Assembly: GCF_900116865.1 (NCBI RefSeq)
Contig: NZ_FPCD01000001.1
Coordinates: forward strand, 124,001 to 188,000
Origin: Butyrivibrio sp. M55
GTDB lineage: Bacteria; Bacillota; Clostridia; Lachnospirales; Lachnospiraceae
DNA length: 64,000 bases
Direction: 5' to 3'
Shown: positions 8,343 through 16,220 of the stretch, piece after piece
Position numbering within the stretch: the first letter of the stretch is position 1
Layout of the letters: each line of letters opens with the position of its first letter
The notes under the pieces: model-generated
Database searches by the model: none
What the model saw: the letters and a program-made list of their open reading frames with translations, nothing else
Told to the model about the DNA's origin: nothing
Position numbers and translations under genes: made by a program

Positions 8343-8749
8343 TGTTGATTATAGGTGAAATTGAACCAGGTATAAGAATTGGAAGCTTAAGAATTGGAGC
8401 AATGAAGGAAGAACTTCTTTCTCAAATCGAGGACAAATATACTGTTTGGGAAAGAGAAGATGGTTTTTCTATTTATACTTTTGATAACTACAAGCTTTGG
8501 TTTGATGTAGATGGTTCATTACGGCAGATTGGCGTAACAGATGGATTTATAGGGAGTTATAAGTCTGTTCATATTGGTACAACCATGAAAGAAATAAAAA
8601 ATGATTTTGGTGATTATGAGAATGAGAATGATGAATATGAAATTTCAGGCGTCAAAGGACTTTGCTTTGAATTAGGTGATATGGATGACTGTGATGATTG
8701 GGATGAATTGGAAGCACCAATAGAATGGATTTTTGTTTATAAGTGTTAA
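8342..8749 (+). CDS. Putative immunity protein of the LXG-like toxin
   Basis: A 135-residue acidic protein whose ATG overlaps the toxin-like gene stop by one base, which is the strongest argument that it is the cognate immunity protein. Two similar halves are visible: GIRIGSLRIGAMKEELL near the start and SVHIGTTMKEIKNDFGDY near residue 80, each followed by a beta-rich stretch. This suggests an internally duplicated fold of the kind seen in several immunity families. No signal peptide. The family was not recognised with certainty. Confidence 0.6.
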   Translation: MLIIGEIEPGIRIGSLRIGAMKEELLSQIEDKYTVWEREDGFSIYTFDNYKLWFDVDGSLRQIGVTDGFIGSYKSVHIGTTMKEIKNDFGDYENENDEYEISGVKGLCFELGDMDDCDDWDELEAPIEWIFVYKC

Positions 8750-8756
8750 TGGGATT

Positions 8757-9125
8757 ATGCATAAACTTAAAGAATTAGAAAATAATTTGCTCAATTGCAT
8801 GTTTGAAGCGAATTTTATGGATAAAAATATTTTAGTAAAACAAGCAGAAAAATCAGTGATTACAACGTTGTACGAGGAGGGAATTATCACAATTAAGTTT
8901 TCAAATCTTCAAGGTGATAAATATCCTCATTCTGTGAGAGTTCCTGTTGAGATGAGAGCATTTCAGAAAGAATATGCACCGATTGTGTTTATGCTTCATG
9001 TGATTGAAGGATATTTGGATGAATTAGAAATATTTTCAGCGGATGGTTCAACAATTAATGCTGATAATATTTCGTTAGATAAATTGGAATATGTAATTGA
9101 TCCCGAAGTTTCATTTGGCAATTAA
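8757..9125 (+). CDS. Hypothetical immunity-like protein
   Basis: A small protein of 122 residues if ATG 8757 is used; a TTG at 8733 is also in frame but overlaps the upstream gene. It begins with a helix (LKELENNLLNCMFEA) and continues with alternating strands ending in LDELEIFSADGSTI, a pattern frequent in orphan immunity or antitoxin-like proteins of polymorphic toxin loci. There are seven bases to the preceding stop and only a weak GGGA ribosome site. Function is inferred from position only. Confidence 0.5.
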   Translation: MHKLKELENNLLNCMFEANFMDKNILVKQAEKSVITTLYEEGIITIKFSNLQGDKYPHSVRVPVEMRAFQKEYAPIVFMLHVIEGYLDELEIFSADGSTINADNISLDKLEYVIDPEVSFGN

Positions 9126-9126
9126 A

Positions 9127-9162
9127 GAGGATGTAGCCTTCAATATTATTGGCTGCATCCTC
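9127..9162 (+). terminator. Perfect 12-bp hairpin between immunity-like genes
   Basis: GAGGATGTAGCC (9127-9138) pairs with GGCTGCATCCTC (9151-9162), with one G-T wobble and a 12-base loop. No T-run follows on the plus strand, so it may be a weak terminator, a processing site, or the minus-strand terminator of nothing obvious. Confidence 0.4.
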
Positions 9163-9189
9163 AAAATCTAGATTATCGAGGATAATAAA

Positions 9190-9483
9190 GTGAACAGTTT
9201 TATATGGCTTGAAGAATGGTATAAAAGCAATTGCAATGGTGATTGGGAAGAATATTATGGTATTAAAATTCAAACAATTGATAATCCAGGATGGCATGTT
9301 GAAATCGATATTATGGAAACTGATTGCGAAAAAAAGATTTTTAATATGATAGATATTGATAATTCTGATGATGACTGGGTCAAGTGTGAAGTAAAAAATG
9401 GAAAATTTACAGGTGTAGGAGATAATACAAAATTATCATTTATAATTGGCAAATTTAAAGAGCTGGTTGAGGGGAAACAGTAA
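9190..9483 (+). CDS. Imm53 family immunity protein
   Basis: A 97-residue protein that reads as a full Imm53 member: WLEEWYKSNCNGDWEEYYG, then IKIQTIDNPGWHVEID, then DDDWVKCEV, in the family order. Imm53 proteins are found in polymorphic toxin systems and are presumed to neutralise a cognate toxin. Here no toxin gene lies immediately upstream, so it is an orphan that may protect against toxins of rival strains. The start is GTG at 9190 with CGAGGAT eight bases upstream. The coding sequence is very AT-rich. Confidence 0.8.
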   Translation: MNSFIWLEEWYKSNCNGDWEEYYGIKIQTIDNPGWHVEIDIMETDCEKKIFNMIDIDNSDDDWVKCEVKNGKFTGVGDNTKLSFIIGKFKELVEGKQ

Positions 9484-9541
9484 TATTTTGAAATGTTGAT
9501 TTGTTTTTTTTCTCCTTGTGGTTTAGCTGGGGATGTAGATA

Positions 9542-10024
9542 ATGTTAGGAATAGTAATTAACAAGGGTGAAAATTATTATACGGATATAAAGGACATACT
9601 TAATACAATAGGAGATTTATATAAGAAGTATAAATGGCTTATTTCAGGATATGAATGTTACCCACAAGACGAAAAACTGGCAAAGTTATTTTCTGGGAAA
9701 GCGGTTTTTATATCCAGTGTAGATCTGAAGAATGTATTGGATATAGAGAATTTTCAGCTTATCTGGGGTGTATTATCTGCAATACCTCAGAATATATCTA
9801 AAGAGGAAGTTATGAAATATAAACTACCATATGCTGAATCTAATAATGAAATATGGGATGAATCATATCCTATGCAACATCCGTTGGCAGATATTGAGAT
9901 AATTGGATGGGATAGTTCTGCAACTGTAATTAAAAGTAAAGATGATAGCATAATACGGATGGTAAAGGCTAAAAAAGGACAAGCTATATCTTTGAATGAA
10001 TATAATTCATCTTCTAATGCTTAG
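9542..10024 (+). CDS. DUF2691-like protein (immunity-like)
   Basis: A 160-residue protein with a DUF2691-like start (GIVINKGENYYTDIKDIL, then KYKWLISGYECYP), a family of short Firmicute proteins of unknown role often found in accessory gene clusters. ATG with GGGGATG about eight bases upstream. Its position at the end of a row of immunity-like genes suggests an orphan immunity function, which is inference. The stop is two bases before a 283-bp palindromic element. Confidence 0.5.
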   Translation: MLGIVINKGENYYTDIKDILNTIGDLYKKYKWLISGYECYPQDEKLAKLFSGKAVFISSVDLKNVLDIENFQLIWGVLSAIPQNISKEEVMKYKLPYAESNNEIWDESYPMQHPLADIEIIGWDSSATVIKSKDDSIIRMVKAKKGQAISLNEYNSSSNA

Positions 10025-10026
10025 CA

Positions 10027-10309
10027 TGCACAGCTTTTCAGATGTTCATTAAACTCCCAAATAACAGGAAGGTATATATTTAAACATTGTGAGAGAGCTT
10101 AGTTTTTCATGAGGTTTCCGGAAATGTCACAAAAATTCTGCTTTGAGGCTCACTGTTTGACGGCCGACTTCGTAGAAGTCGACCGGAGTTTTGAGCCGAT
10201 AGAATTTTTGTGACATTTTTGGAAGGCCATGAAAACAAGCGATGGAACAGTTTAAATATATACCTTCCTGCCATTTGGGAGTCCATGAACACTGCAAACA
10301 GCCTGTGCA
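10027..10309 (+). repeat. 283-bp near-perfect palindromic element (MITE-like or long-hairpin RNA)
   Basis: The stretch reads as one giant inverted repeat. The ends are TGCACAG (10027-10033) and CTGTGCA (10303-10309), and the centre is GACTTC-GTA-GAAGTC (10166-10180). Matching blocks lie symmetrically between. ACTCCCAAAT pairs with ATTTGGGAGT, CAGGAAGGTATATATTTAAA pairs with its complement at 10251-10270, and ATGTCACAAAAATTCT pairs with AGAATTTTTGTGACAT. No open reading frame of note is present. It may be a mobile palindrome (MITE) or encode a long hairpin RNA. The rest of the 395-base gene-free stretch 10025-10419 holds only the apt promoter and leader. Confidence 0.75.
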
Positions 10310-10343
10310 AGATTAAACAATATTCGCGGAAAGCCGCAATTTG

Positions 10344-10352
10344 TGATATAAT
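10344..10352 (+). promoter_or_regulatory. Extended -10 promoter for apt
   Basis: TGA-TATAAT at 10344-10352 is a perfect extended -10 box. The -35 region is poor. It lies about 68 bases upstream of the apt start and just outside the palindromic element. Confidence 0.5.
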
Positions 10353-10419
10353 TTTAAGTTGAAAAATTATTTTTATGTGATAACGCACGTTTGGTGCATA
10401 TTTCAGAGAGGACTATTCA

Positions 10420-10944
10420 ATGAAAGAATTAAAAGATTACGTCAGAACTATTCCCAATTTCCCTGAAGAAGGTATCATGTTCAGAGATATTACATCGGTA
10501 CTTCAGGATCCCGACGGATTCAAGCTTGCCATCGATGAGATGATGGACCTTGTAAAGGATCTTGATTTTGATGTTGTTTTGGGCGCTGAGTCAAGAGGAT
10601 TCATTTTCAGTGCACCCATTGCATATGCAAGAGGAAAGGGACTTGTTCCTGTTCGTAAAAAAGGAAAACTTCCTTGCGAGACTATTGAAGTTGAATATGA
10701 TCTTGAGTATGGAAAGGCTGTACTTGAACTTCATAAGGATGCTATCAAGCCCGGACAGAAGGTTCTTTTGGTAGACGATCTTATGGCTACAGGTGGAACA
10801 ATCGAGGCTATGATCAAGCTCGTTGAGAAGCTTGGCGGTGAAGTTGCAGGAATCCTTGTTCTCATGGAACTTAAGGGATTAAAGGGCAGAGAGAGACTCA
10901 GTAAATACAGACTTGATTCTGCAATAAGCTACGAAGGGAAGTAA
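10420..10944 (+). CDS. apt: Adenine phosphoribosyltransferase
   Basis: Converts adenine and PRPP to AMP in purine salvage in the cytoplasm. The 174 residues match the family length, with the N-terminal IPNFPEEGIMFRDIT hallmark, AESRGFIF, and the PRPP-binding loop VLLVDDLMATGGT at about residue 120. ATG has GAGAGGA eight bases upstream. It precedes rel by five bases, the usual apt-rel order in Firmicutes, so purine salvage and ppGpp metabolism are cotranscribed. Confidence 0.96.
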   Translation: MKELKDYVRTIPNFPEEGIMFRDITSVLQDPDGFKLAIDEMMDLVKDLDFDVVLGAESRGFIFSAPIAYARGKGLVPVRKKGKLPCETIEVEYDLEYGKAVLELHKDAIKPGQKVLLVDDLMATGGTIEAMIKLVEKLGGEVAGILVLMELKGLKGRERLSKYRLDSAISYEGK

Positions 10945-10949
10945 TTTGC

Positions 10950-13235
10950 ATGCCACAGGACTTCGATGATGGAAAAATTGAAGCCATTGAGGAATTCCAA
11001 TCGCCTGACAAACTATATGAAGGACTTATTGCGAGGGTAAGAAAATACCATCCGTCCGACGACATTACTCTAATTGAAAAGGCGTATCAGGAAGCGGCTG
11101 AGGCTCATAAGGAGCAGCTTAGAAAATCGGGTGAACCATATATAATTCACCCTCTTTGTGTTGCCATAATTTTGGCAGATCTTGAAATGGACAAAGAGAC
11201 TATAGCTGCGGGCCTGCTTCATGACGTCGTTGAAGATACCATACTTACCAAAGAGCAGATAGAAGAGAGTTTTGGAGCCGATGTTGCGCTCTTGGTTGAC
11301 GGTGTTACAAAGCTGACCGCTTTGCAGCTTCATGCCAACAGCGACATGGGTAACAAGACTCAGGAGCAGATCGATATGCAGGCTCAGAACCTGCGTAAGA
11401 TGTTCCTTGCTATGGCAAAGGATATCAGAGTCATTCTTATCAAGCTTGCGGACAGACTTCATAATATGCGCACGCTTGAGCATATGCCGCCTGAGAAGCA
11501 GTCGAGGATAGCGCAGGAGACTCTTGATATTTATTCGCCTATAGCCGGAAGACTTGGTATCAGCCGTATCAAGGTTGAACTTGATGATCTTTCGCTCAAA
11601 TATCTTAAGCCCGACATCTATTACGATCTCGTTGAAAAGGTTGCGATCAGAAAAAACGAGAGAGAAAAGTATGTTGAGGATATTTGCGTTAAGGTAAGAG
11701 AGGCTATTGCAGACGCCGGTATTTCCGGAGAAGTAAACGGAAGAGTTAAGCATTTTTTCAGTATCTATAAGAAAATGCGCAATCAGAACAAGACTCTCGA
11801 TCAGATATACGATCTTTTCGCAATAAGGATCATTGTCGGAACCGTTAAGGATTGTTATGCGGCACTTGGTGTCATTCATGAGATGTATAAGCCGATTCCC
11901 GGTAGATTTAAAGATTACATCGCAATGCCCAAGCCTAACATGTATCAGTCGCTTCATACGACACTTATCGGTCAGACGGGACAGCCTTTCGAAATTCAGA
12001 TAAGAACTTATGATATGCACAGAGCCGCTGAATACGGTATCGCTGCGCACTGGAAGTATAAAGAAGCTTCGGATGGCAAAAAAGCTGAAAACGGCGAAGA
12101 GGAGAAGCTCACATGGCTTCGTCAGATCTTGGAATGGCAACAGGACATGTCTGACAACCAGGAGTTTATGAATCTCTTGAAGAGTGATCTTAATCTCTTT
12201 TCAGAGGATGTTTATTGCTTTACTCCTACGGGAGAAGTTAAGAATCTGCCGGCAGGCTCTACACCTATTGACTTTGCGTACAGCGTTCATTCCGCTGTAG
12301 GTAATAAGATGATCGGTGCCAAGGTCAACGGCAAGCTCGTTCCGATTGATTATAAGATTCAGAACGGCGACAGAGTTGAGGTTATAACCAGCCAGAATTC
12401 AAGGGGACCCAGCAGAGACTGGCTCGCCATTGCCAAGGCTACTTCAACCAAAAACAAGATCAATCAGTGGTTCAGAAATGAACTTAAGGAAGAGAATATC
12501 GCAAAAGGAAGAGACCTTCTCATCGAGTATTGTAAGAGTAAGGGAATAGATCTTTTTGCAATATCCAAGCCTGAATTCCAGGCTATAGTAATAAATAAAT
12601 ACGGATTCCATGATTGGAATGCCGTTCTTGCGGCTGTTGGACACGGCGGACTTAAAGAGGGCCAGATCATCAACAAGATGCTTGAGCTTGGTGAAAAGGA
12701 TCACAAGCGCAACATGACTGATGAAGAGGTTCTTGCTGCAGTTGCCGAGTCGAATATCACGCCTCAGGTTTCAAGTTCCGATAATGCCATCATCGTTAAG
12801 GGTGTTCATGATGTTGCGGTCAGATTTTCAAAGTGCTGCAATCCTGTTCCAGGCGATGAGATATGCGGTTTTGTAACAAGAGGCCGCGGAGTATCGATTC
12901 ACAGAAGAGACTGTGTAAATGTTATTAAGATGCAGGAAGAGGACAAGACAAGGCTTATTGAAGCGAAGTGGCAGTCTGATTCCCAGAGCGGTGGCAAGTA
13001 TGTTGCGACTATCAAGATATTTGCCAATAACAGAAACGGTCTTCTGGCCGATATTTCCAGGGCGCTTACGGAAAAAGATATTGATATCATTTCAATGAAT
13101 ACAAGAACAAGTAAACAGGGACTTGCCACAATGGAGATGTCTTTCAAGGTTTCTTCGAGAGGACAGCTTCGCGGCATTGTCGATAAGATCAGAATGATCG
13201 AAAGCGTAATTGACATCGAAAGGACTACGGGTTGA
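10950..13235 (+). CDS. rel: Bifunctional (p)ppGpp synthetase/hydrolase
   Basis: A full-length RelA/SpoT homologue of 761 residues. The hydrolase domain has the metal-binding HD pair at residues 91-92 (LLHDVVEDT), so hydrolysis should be intact. The synthetase domain carries RFKDYIAMPKPN, the RxKD form typical of bifunctional enzymes, and YQSLHTT plus FEIQIRT. TGS (EDVYCFTPTGEVKNLP), a Cys/His region (RFSKCCNPVPGD) and a C-terminal ACT domain follow. It makes and degrades the stringent-response alarmone. The ribosome site GAAGGGAAG overlaps the end of apt, suggesting coupling. Confidence 0.96.
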   Translation: MPQDFDDGKIEAIEEFQSPDKLYEGLIARVRKYHPSDDITLIEKAYQEAAEAHKEQLRKSGEPYIIHPLCVAIILADLEMDKETIAAGLLHDVVEDTILTKEQIEESFGADVALLVDGVTKLTALQLHANSDMGNKTQEQIDMQAQNLRKMFLAMAKDIRVILIKLADRLHNMRTLEHMPPEKQSRIAQETLDIYSPIAGRLGISRIKVELDDLSLKYLKPDIYYDLVEKVAIRKNEREKYVEDICVKVREAIADAGISGEVNGRVKHFFSIYKKMRNQNKTLDQIYDLFAIRIIVGTVKDCYAALGVIHEMYKPIPGRFKDYIAMPKPNMYQSLHTTLIGQTGQPFEIQIRTYDMHRAAEYGIAAHWKYKEASDGKKAENGEEEKLTWLRQILEWQQDMSDNQEFMNLLKSDLNLFSEDVYCFTPTGEVKNLPAGSTPIDFAYSVHSAVGNKMIGAKVNGKLVPIDYKIQNGDRVEVITSQNSRGPSRDWLAIAKATSTKNKINQWFRNELKEENIAKGRDLLIEYCKSKGIDLFAISKPEFQAIVINKYGFHDWNAVLAAVGHGGLKEGQIINKMLELGEKDHKRNMTDEEVLAAVAESNITPQVSSSDNAIIVKGVHDVAVRFSKCCNPVPGDEICGFVTRGRGVSIHRRDCVNVIKMQEEDKTRLIEAKWQSDSQSGGKYVATIKIFANNRNGLLADISRALTEKDIDIISMNTRTSKQGLATMEMSFKVSSRGQLRGIVDKIRMIESVIDIERTTG

Positions 13236-13888
13236 TGAGTAAGCATAATATACAAGTCGGAGTTTTGACTCTGGGAATGGTGGCTACAAACTGCTATTTT
13301 ATTTTTGATGCGGATAATACCGATGAAAACGGCAAAAAGCATGCTATCGTTTTTGACCCTGCGGACGCCGGTGAGAGGATTTATGACGAACTTTCGAAAA
13401 ATGATATTGTTGTTGATCTGATTCTTTTAACCCATGGTCATTTTGACCATATAATGGGAATCCCTGAGCTTAAAGAGCTTACGGGTGCAAAGGTTGGATG
13501 TTATGAGAAGGAAGCTGCTATATGCAGCGATCCTCATCTCAACCTTTCTGTTTCTTTTGGCAGTAATTTTGGCGTTAAGCCTGATATTACATATAAAGAT
13601 GGCGATGTTATTGAAGCTGCGGGACTTTCCTGCAAGCTTATCGCTACACCCGGTCATACATCGGGCGGATGTTGCTATCACTTTGAAGATGATAATGTAC
13701 TTATTAGCGGAGATACATTATTCGAAGAATCGGTCGGAAGAACCGATTTTCCTACGAGTTCTACAAGCGAGCTTGTAAGGTCTATACGAGAAAAGTTATT
13801 TATCCTTCCGGATGAAACGATCGTTTATCCGGGACACGGAGAGATGACCAGTATCGGACATGAAAAAGAGTACAATCCTTATGCATAA
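13235..13888 (+). CDS. MBL-fold metallo-hydrolase (glyoxalase II-like, YqgX family)
   Basis: A 217-residue metallo-beta-lactamase fold protein with the THxHxDH motif (LTHGHFDHIMG), a later metal His (TPGHTSGG), the bridging Asp in ISGDTLF, and a final His (YPGHGEMT). Proteins of this size after rel resemble hydroxyacylglutathione hydrolase homologues, but glutathione use in such anaerobes is doubtful and the true substrate is unknown. The ATG at 13235 overlaps the rel stop (TGATG); an in-frame TTG lies directly before it. Confidence 0.88.
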   Translation: MSKHNIQVGVLTLGMVATNCYFIFDADNTDENGKKHAIVFDPADAGERIYDELSKNDIVVDLILLTHGHFDHIMGIPELKELTGAKVGCYEKEAAICSDPHLNLSVSFGSNFGVKPDITYKDGDVIEAAGLSCKLIATPGHTSGGCCYHFEDDNVLISGDTLFEESVGRTDFPTSSTSELVRSIREKLFILPDETIVYPGHGEMTSIGHEKEYNPYA

Positions 13889-13889
13889 T

Positions 13890-15287
13890 ATGATCAAGAT
13901 AATTATTCCCGAAGATAAATACGGATATGATATACATTCGCTTTTTAAAGCTTTTTTTCCTGAGGAGAATGTTAAAGTCATTGTTTCTCCCGATGGAAAT
14001 TACGAGGCTGAAGAAGGCGATAAGATCTATAATATAGATGTTTCCGTTTCGAAGAACGATCTTAAAAAGAATATATACAGGCTCCTTAGTCTTGAAACCA
14101 AAAAAGAGCTCCCGTGGGGGAATCTTACGGGTATAAGGCCGACCAGAATTGTTATGAACCTCATCGAGCAGAATATGAGCGATGAGGATATATTTATGTA
14201 TATGAAAGACAATTATTATACGAGCGATGAGAAAACTGCGCTCAGTCTTTCGATTGCACACAGGGAAAAAGAGATATTAAAAAATATCGATTATGACAAC
14301 GGTTACAGTCTTTACATCGGTATTCCTTTTTGCCCGACAACATGTCTTTACTGCTCGTTTACGTCATATCCGATATGCTCGTATGCGAATATAGTTGATG
14401 ATTATCTTAAGTGCATAATGAAAGAGATTGATTATGTGGCTGAGAATTTCAAAGGAAAGACACTTGATACGATTTATGTCGGAGGAGGAACGCCCACAAC
14501 GCTTCTTCCTGAGCAGATAGAGAGGCTCCTTGGATATGTTTACGATAAGCTTGATGTGTCAAAGGTAAAAGAGCTTACGGTTGAGTCGGGGCGCCCTGAT
14601 TCGATAACAAGAGAAAAACTTGCGACCATGAAAAAGATGGGCGTTACAAGAATTTCCGTAAATCCCCAGACTATGAGGGATAAGACACTTGAGCTCATCG
14701 GAAGAAGGCATACTGTAAGCCAGCTTATCGATGCCTATAATATGGCAAGAGAAGAAGGTTTTGATAATATTAACATGGATATCATCCTTGGGCTTCCTTA
14801 TGAAACTGCAGATGATGTCAGATATACTATGGATGAGATAAAAAAGCTTGATCCCGACGACCTTACGGTTCATTCTCTTGCGATCAAAAGAGGATCCAAG
14901 CTTGCCGAAGTTCTGAAGCAAAAAGAGTTAAAAGGTGAACTAAAAGGAGATGTCTTTTCATCTATACAAAATACCGAAGAGATGATGAAGATTGCATCCG
15001 AGGGAGCACTTTCCATGGGGCTTACACCGTATTATCTGTATAGGCAGAAAAATATAAGCGGTAATTTTGAGAATACGGGTTATGCGCGTCCGGGAAAAGC
15101 GGGAATCTACAATATACTTATTAATGAAGAAGTTCAGTCAATTGTTGCACTTGGTGCGGGAACCGTAACAAAGAGAGTGTACGGATATGACGGCAGGATA
15201 GAGAGATGTGATAATGTTAAAGATGTTAAACTCTACATGTCGCAGATTGATGAAATGATTCAGAGAAAGAAAAATCTATTTTCATAA
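13890..15287 (+). CDS. hemZ: HemZ-like radical SAM coproporphyrinogen dehydrogenase
   Basis: A radical SAM protein of the HemN/HemZ family. The iron-sulfur motif CPTTCLYCSF (CX3CX2C) sits at about residue 150, followed by VGGGTPTTL and ESGRPDS. The roughly 140-residue N-terminal extension (MIKIIIPEDKYGYDIH ...) is typical of HemZ. It probably acts in oxygen-independent porphyrin oxidation or a related SAM reaction; heme synthesis in the host is not shown here. ATG 13890 is chosen by family N-terminus; an in-frame ATG at 13860 would overlap the MBL gene by 29 bases, and neither has a clear ribosome site. Confidence 0.88.
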   Translation: MIKIIIPEDKYGYDIHSLFKAFFPEENVKVIVSPDGNYEAEEGDKIYNIDVSVSKNDLKKNIYRLLSLETKKELPWGNLTGIRPTRIVMNLIEQNMSDEDIFMYMKDNYYTSDEKTALSLSIAHREKEILKNIDYDNGYSLYIGIPFCPTTCLYCSFTSYPICSYANIVDDYLKCIMKEIDYVAENFKGKTLDTIYVGGGTPTTLLPEQIERLLGYVYDKLDVSKVKELTVESGRPDSITREKLATMKKMGVTRISVNPQTMRDKTLELIGRRHTVSQLIDAYNMAREEGFDNINMDIILGLPYETADDVRYTMDEIKKLDPDDLTVHSLAIKRGSKLAEVLKQKELKGELKGDVFSSIQNTEEMMKIASEGALSMGLTPYYLYRQKNISGNFENTGYARPGKAGIYNILINEEVQSIVALGAGTVTKRVYGYDGRIERCDNVKDVKLYMSQIDEMIQRKKNLFS

Positions 15288-15317
15288 TTTAAAATTAAAA
15301 AACGGAGGTTTTATTTT

Positions 15318-15995
15318 ATGGGAAATGTAAGAATTATAGATCTTAAAAGAAGTATTTTTGAGAGTAACGACGAGGATGCGAACAAGTTAAGAGAAGAGTT
15401 AAAAAGAAGCAAGACATTTCTTTTGAATCTCATGTCATCTCCGGGGGCAGGAAAAACAACGACTCTTTCACAGACAATAGCCAAACTTAAAGATAAATAC
15501 CGCATTGGCGTTATGGAAGCCGATATAGATTCAGACGTTGACGCACTTAAGATACAGGAGACGGGCGTAAAAGCAATCCAGCTCCATACCGGCGGAATGT
15601 GCCATCTTGATGCCGACATGACAAGGCAGGGTATCAATGCTCTCGGAGTAGAAGATGTTGATTTTGCTATACTTGAGAATGTCGGAAATCTTGTATGTCC
15701 CGCGGAGTTTGATACCGGAAGTACCAAGAATGCCATGATCCTCTCTGTACCTGAGGGAGACGATAAACCTCTTAAGTATCCGCTGATGTTTTCTATATGC
15801 GACGTGGTTTTGATCAATAAGATCGATGTCATGCCATATTTTAATTTTGACCTCGAAAAATGCAAAGAATACGTTTTGATGAGAAATCCCAAAGCCAAGA
15901 TAATTCCTATATGCGCGAAGACAGGTGAGGGCTTTGATGAGTGGATTTCCTGGCTTTCTGAAAATATAGACAATGCAATCGATGGTCGGGACTAA
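15318..15995 (+). CDS. hypB: Hydrogenase nickel incorporation GTPase HypB
   Basis: A 225-residue SIMIBI GTPase. The P-loop SSPGAGKTT is at about residue 45, the metal-binding GMCHLDA (Cys-His) at about 95, and NKID gives guanine specificity. It helps insert nickel into [NiFe]-hydrogenases. There is no long His-rich N-terminus, so nickel storage is not expected. A strong ACGGAGG ribosome site lies ten bases before ATG. No hypA, hypC-F or hydrogenase structural genes are nearby, which is unusual for this gene. Confidence 0.93.
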   Translation: MGNVRIIDLKRSIFESNDEDANKLREELKRSKTFLLNLMSSPGAGKTTTLSQTIAKLKDKYRIGVMEADIDSDVDALKIQETGVKAIQLHTGGMCHLDADMTRQGINALGVEDVDFAILENVGNLVCPAEFDTGSTKNAMILSVPEGDDKPLKYPLMFSICDVVLINKIDVMPYFNFDLEKCKEYVLMRNPKAKIIPICAKTGEGFDEWISWLSENIDNAIDGRD

Positions 15996-16220
15996 AATTG
16001 ATGCAATTTTATAATATCTACTGTTTTTGTTTAGAGAATTTTTATAAAATATGCATAAAACTGCACCAATACTCGCAAATCTTACACTGACATTTGTGTA
16101 TTATGACTAAGACGTCTTGAAAAAAATAGACCCCCGTAGTAAAAATGTATAAGGGTTTTGTTTAGGAAATTGTGGCATGTGTTTCATGGTTTTTTTCTTA
16201 AACTAATAGGGGGATTTGCT

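Noticed and set aside
6029-10024. Complete type VII secretion system
   Set aside because: No EssC/YukA-type ATPase, EsxA-type tandem or other machinery gene is in the window; only substrate-like and immunity-like genes.
11070-12140. 356-codon open frame on the minus strand inside rel
   Set aside because: It is the antisense shadow of a strongly conserved gene; no ribosome site and no recognisable protein.
15996-16220. Possible c-di-GMP riboswitch before the diguanylate cyclase
   Set aside because: I looked for the GEMM-type core and tetraloop-receptor sequences and did not see them; no convincing promoter either.
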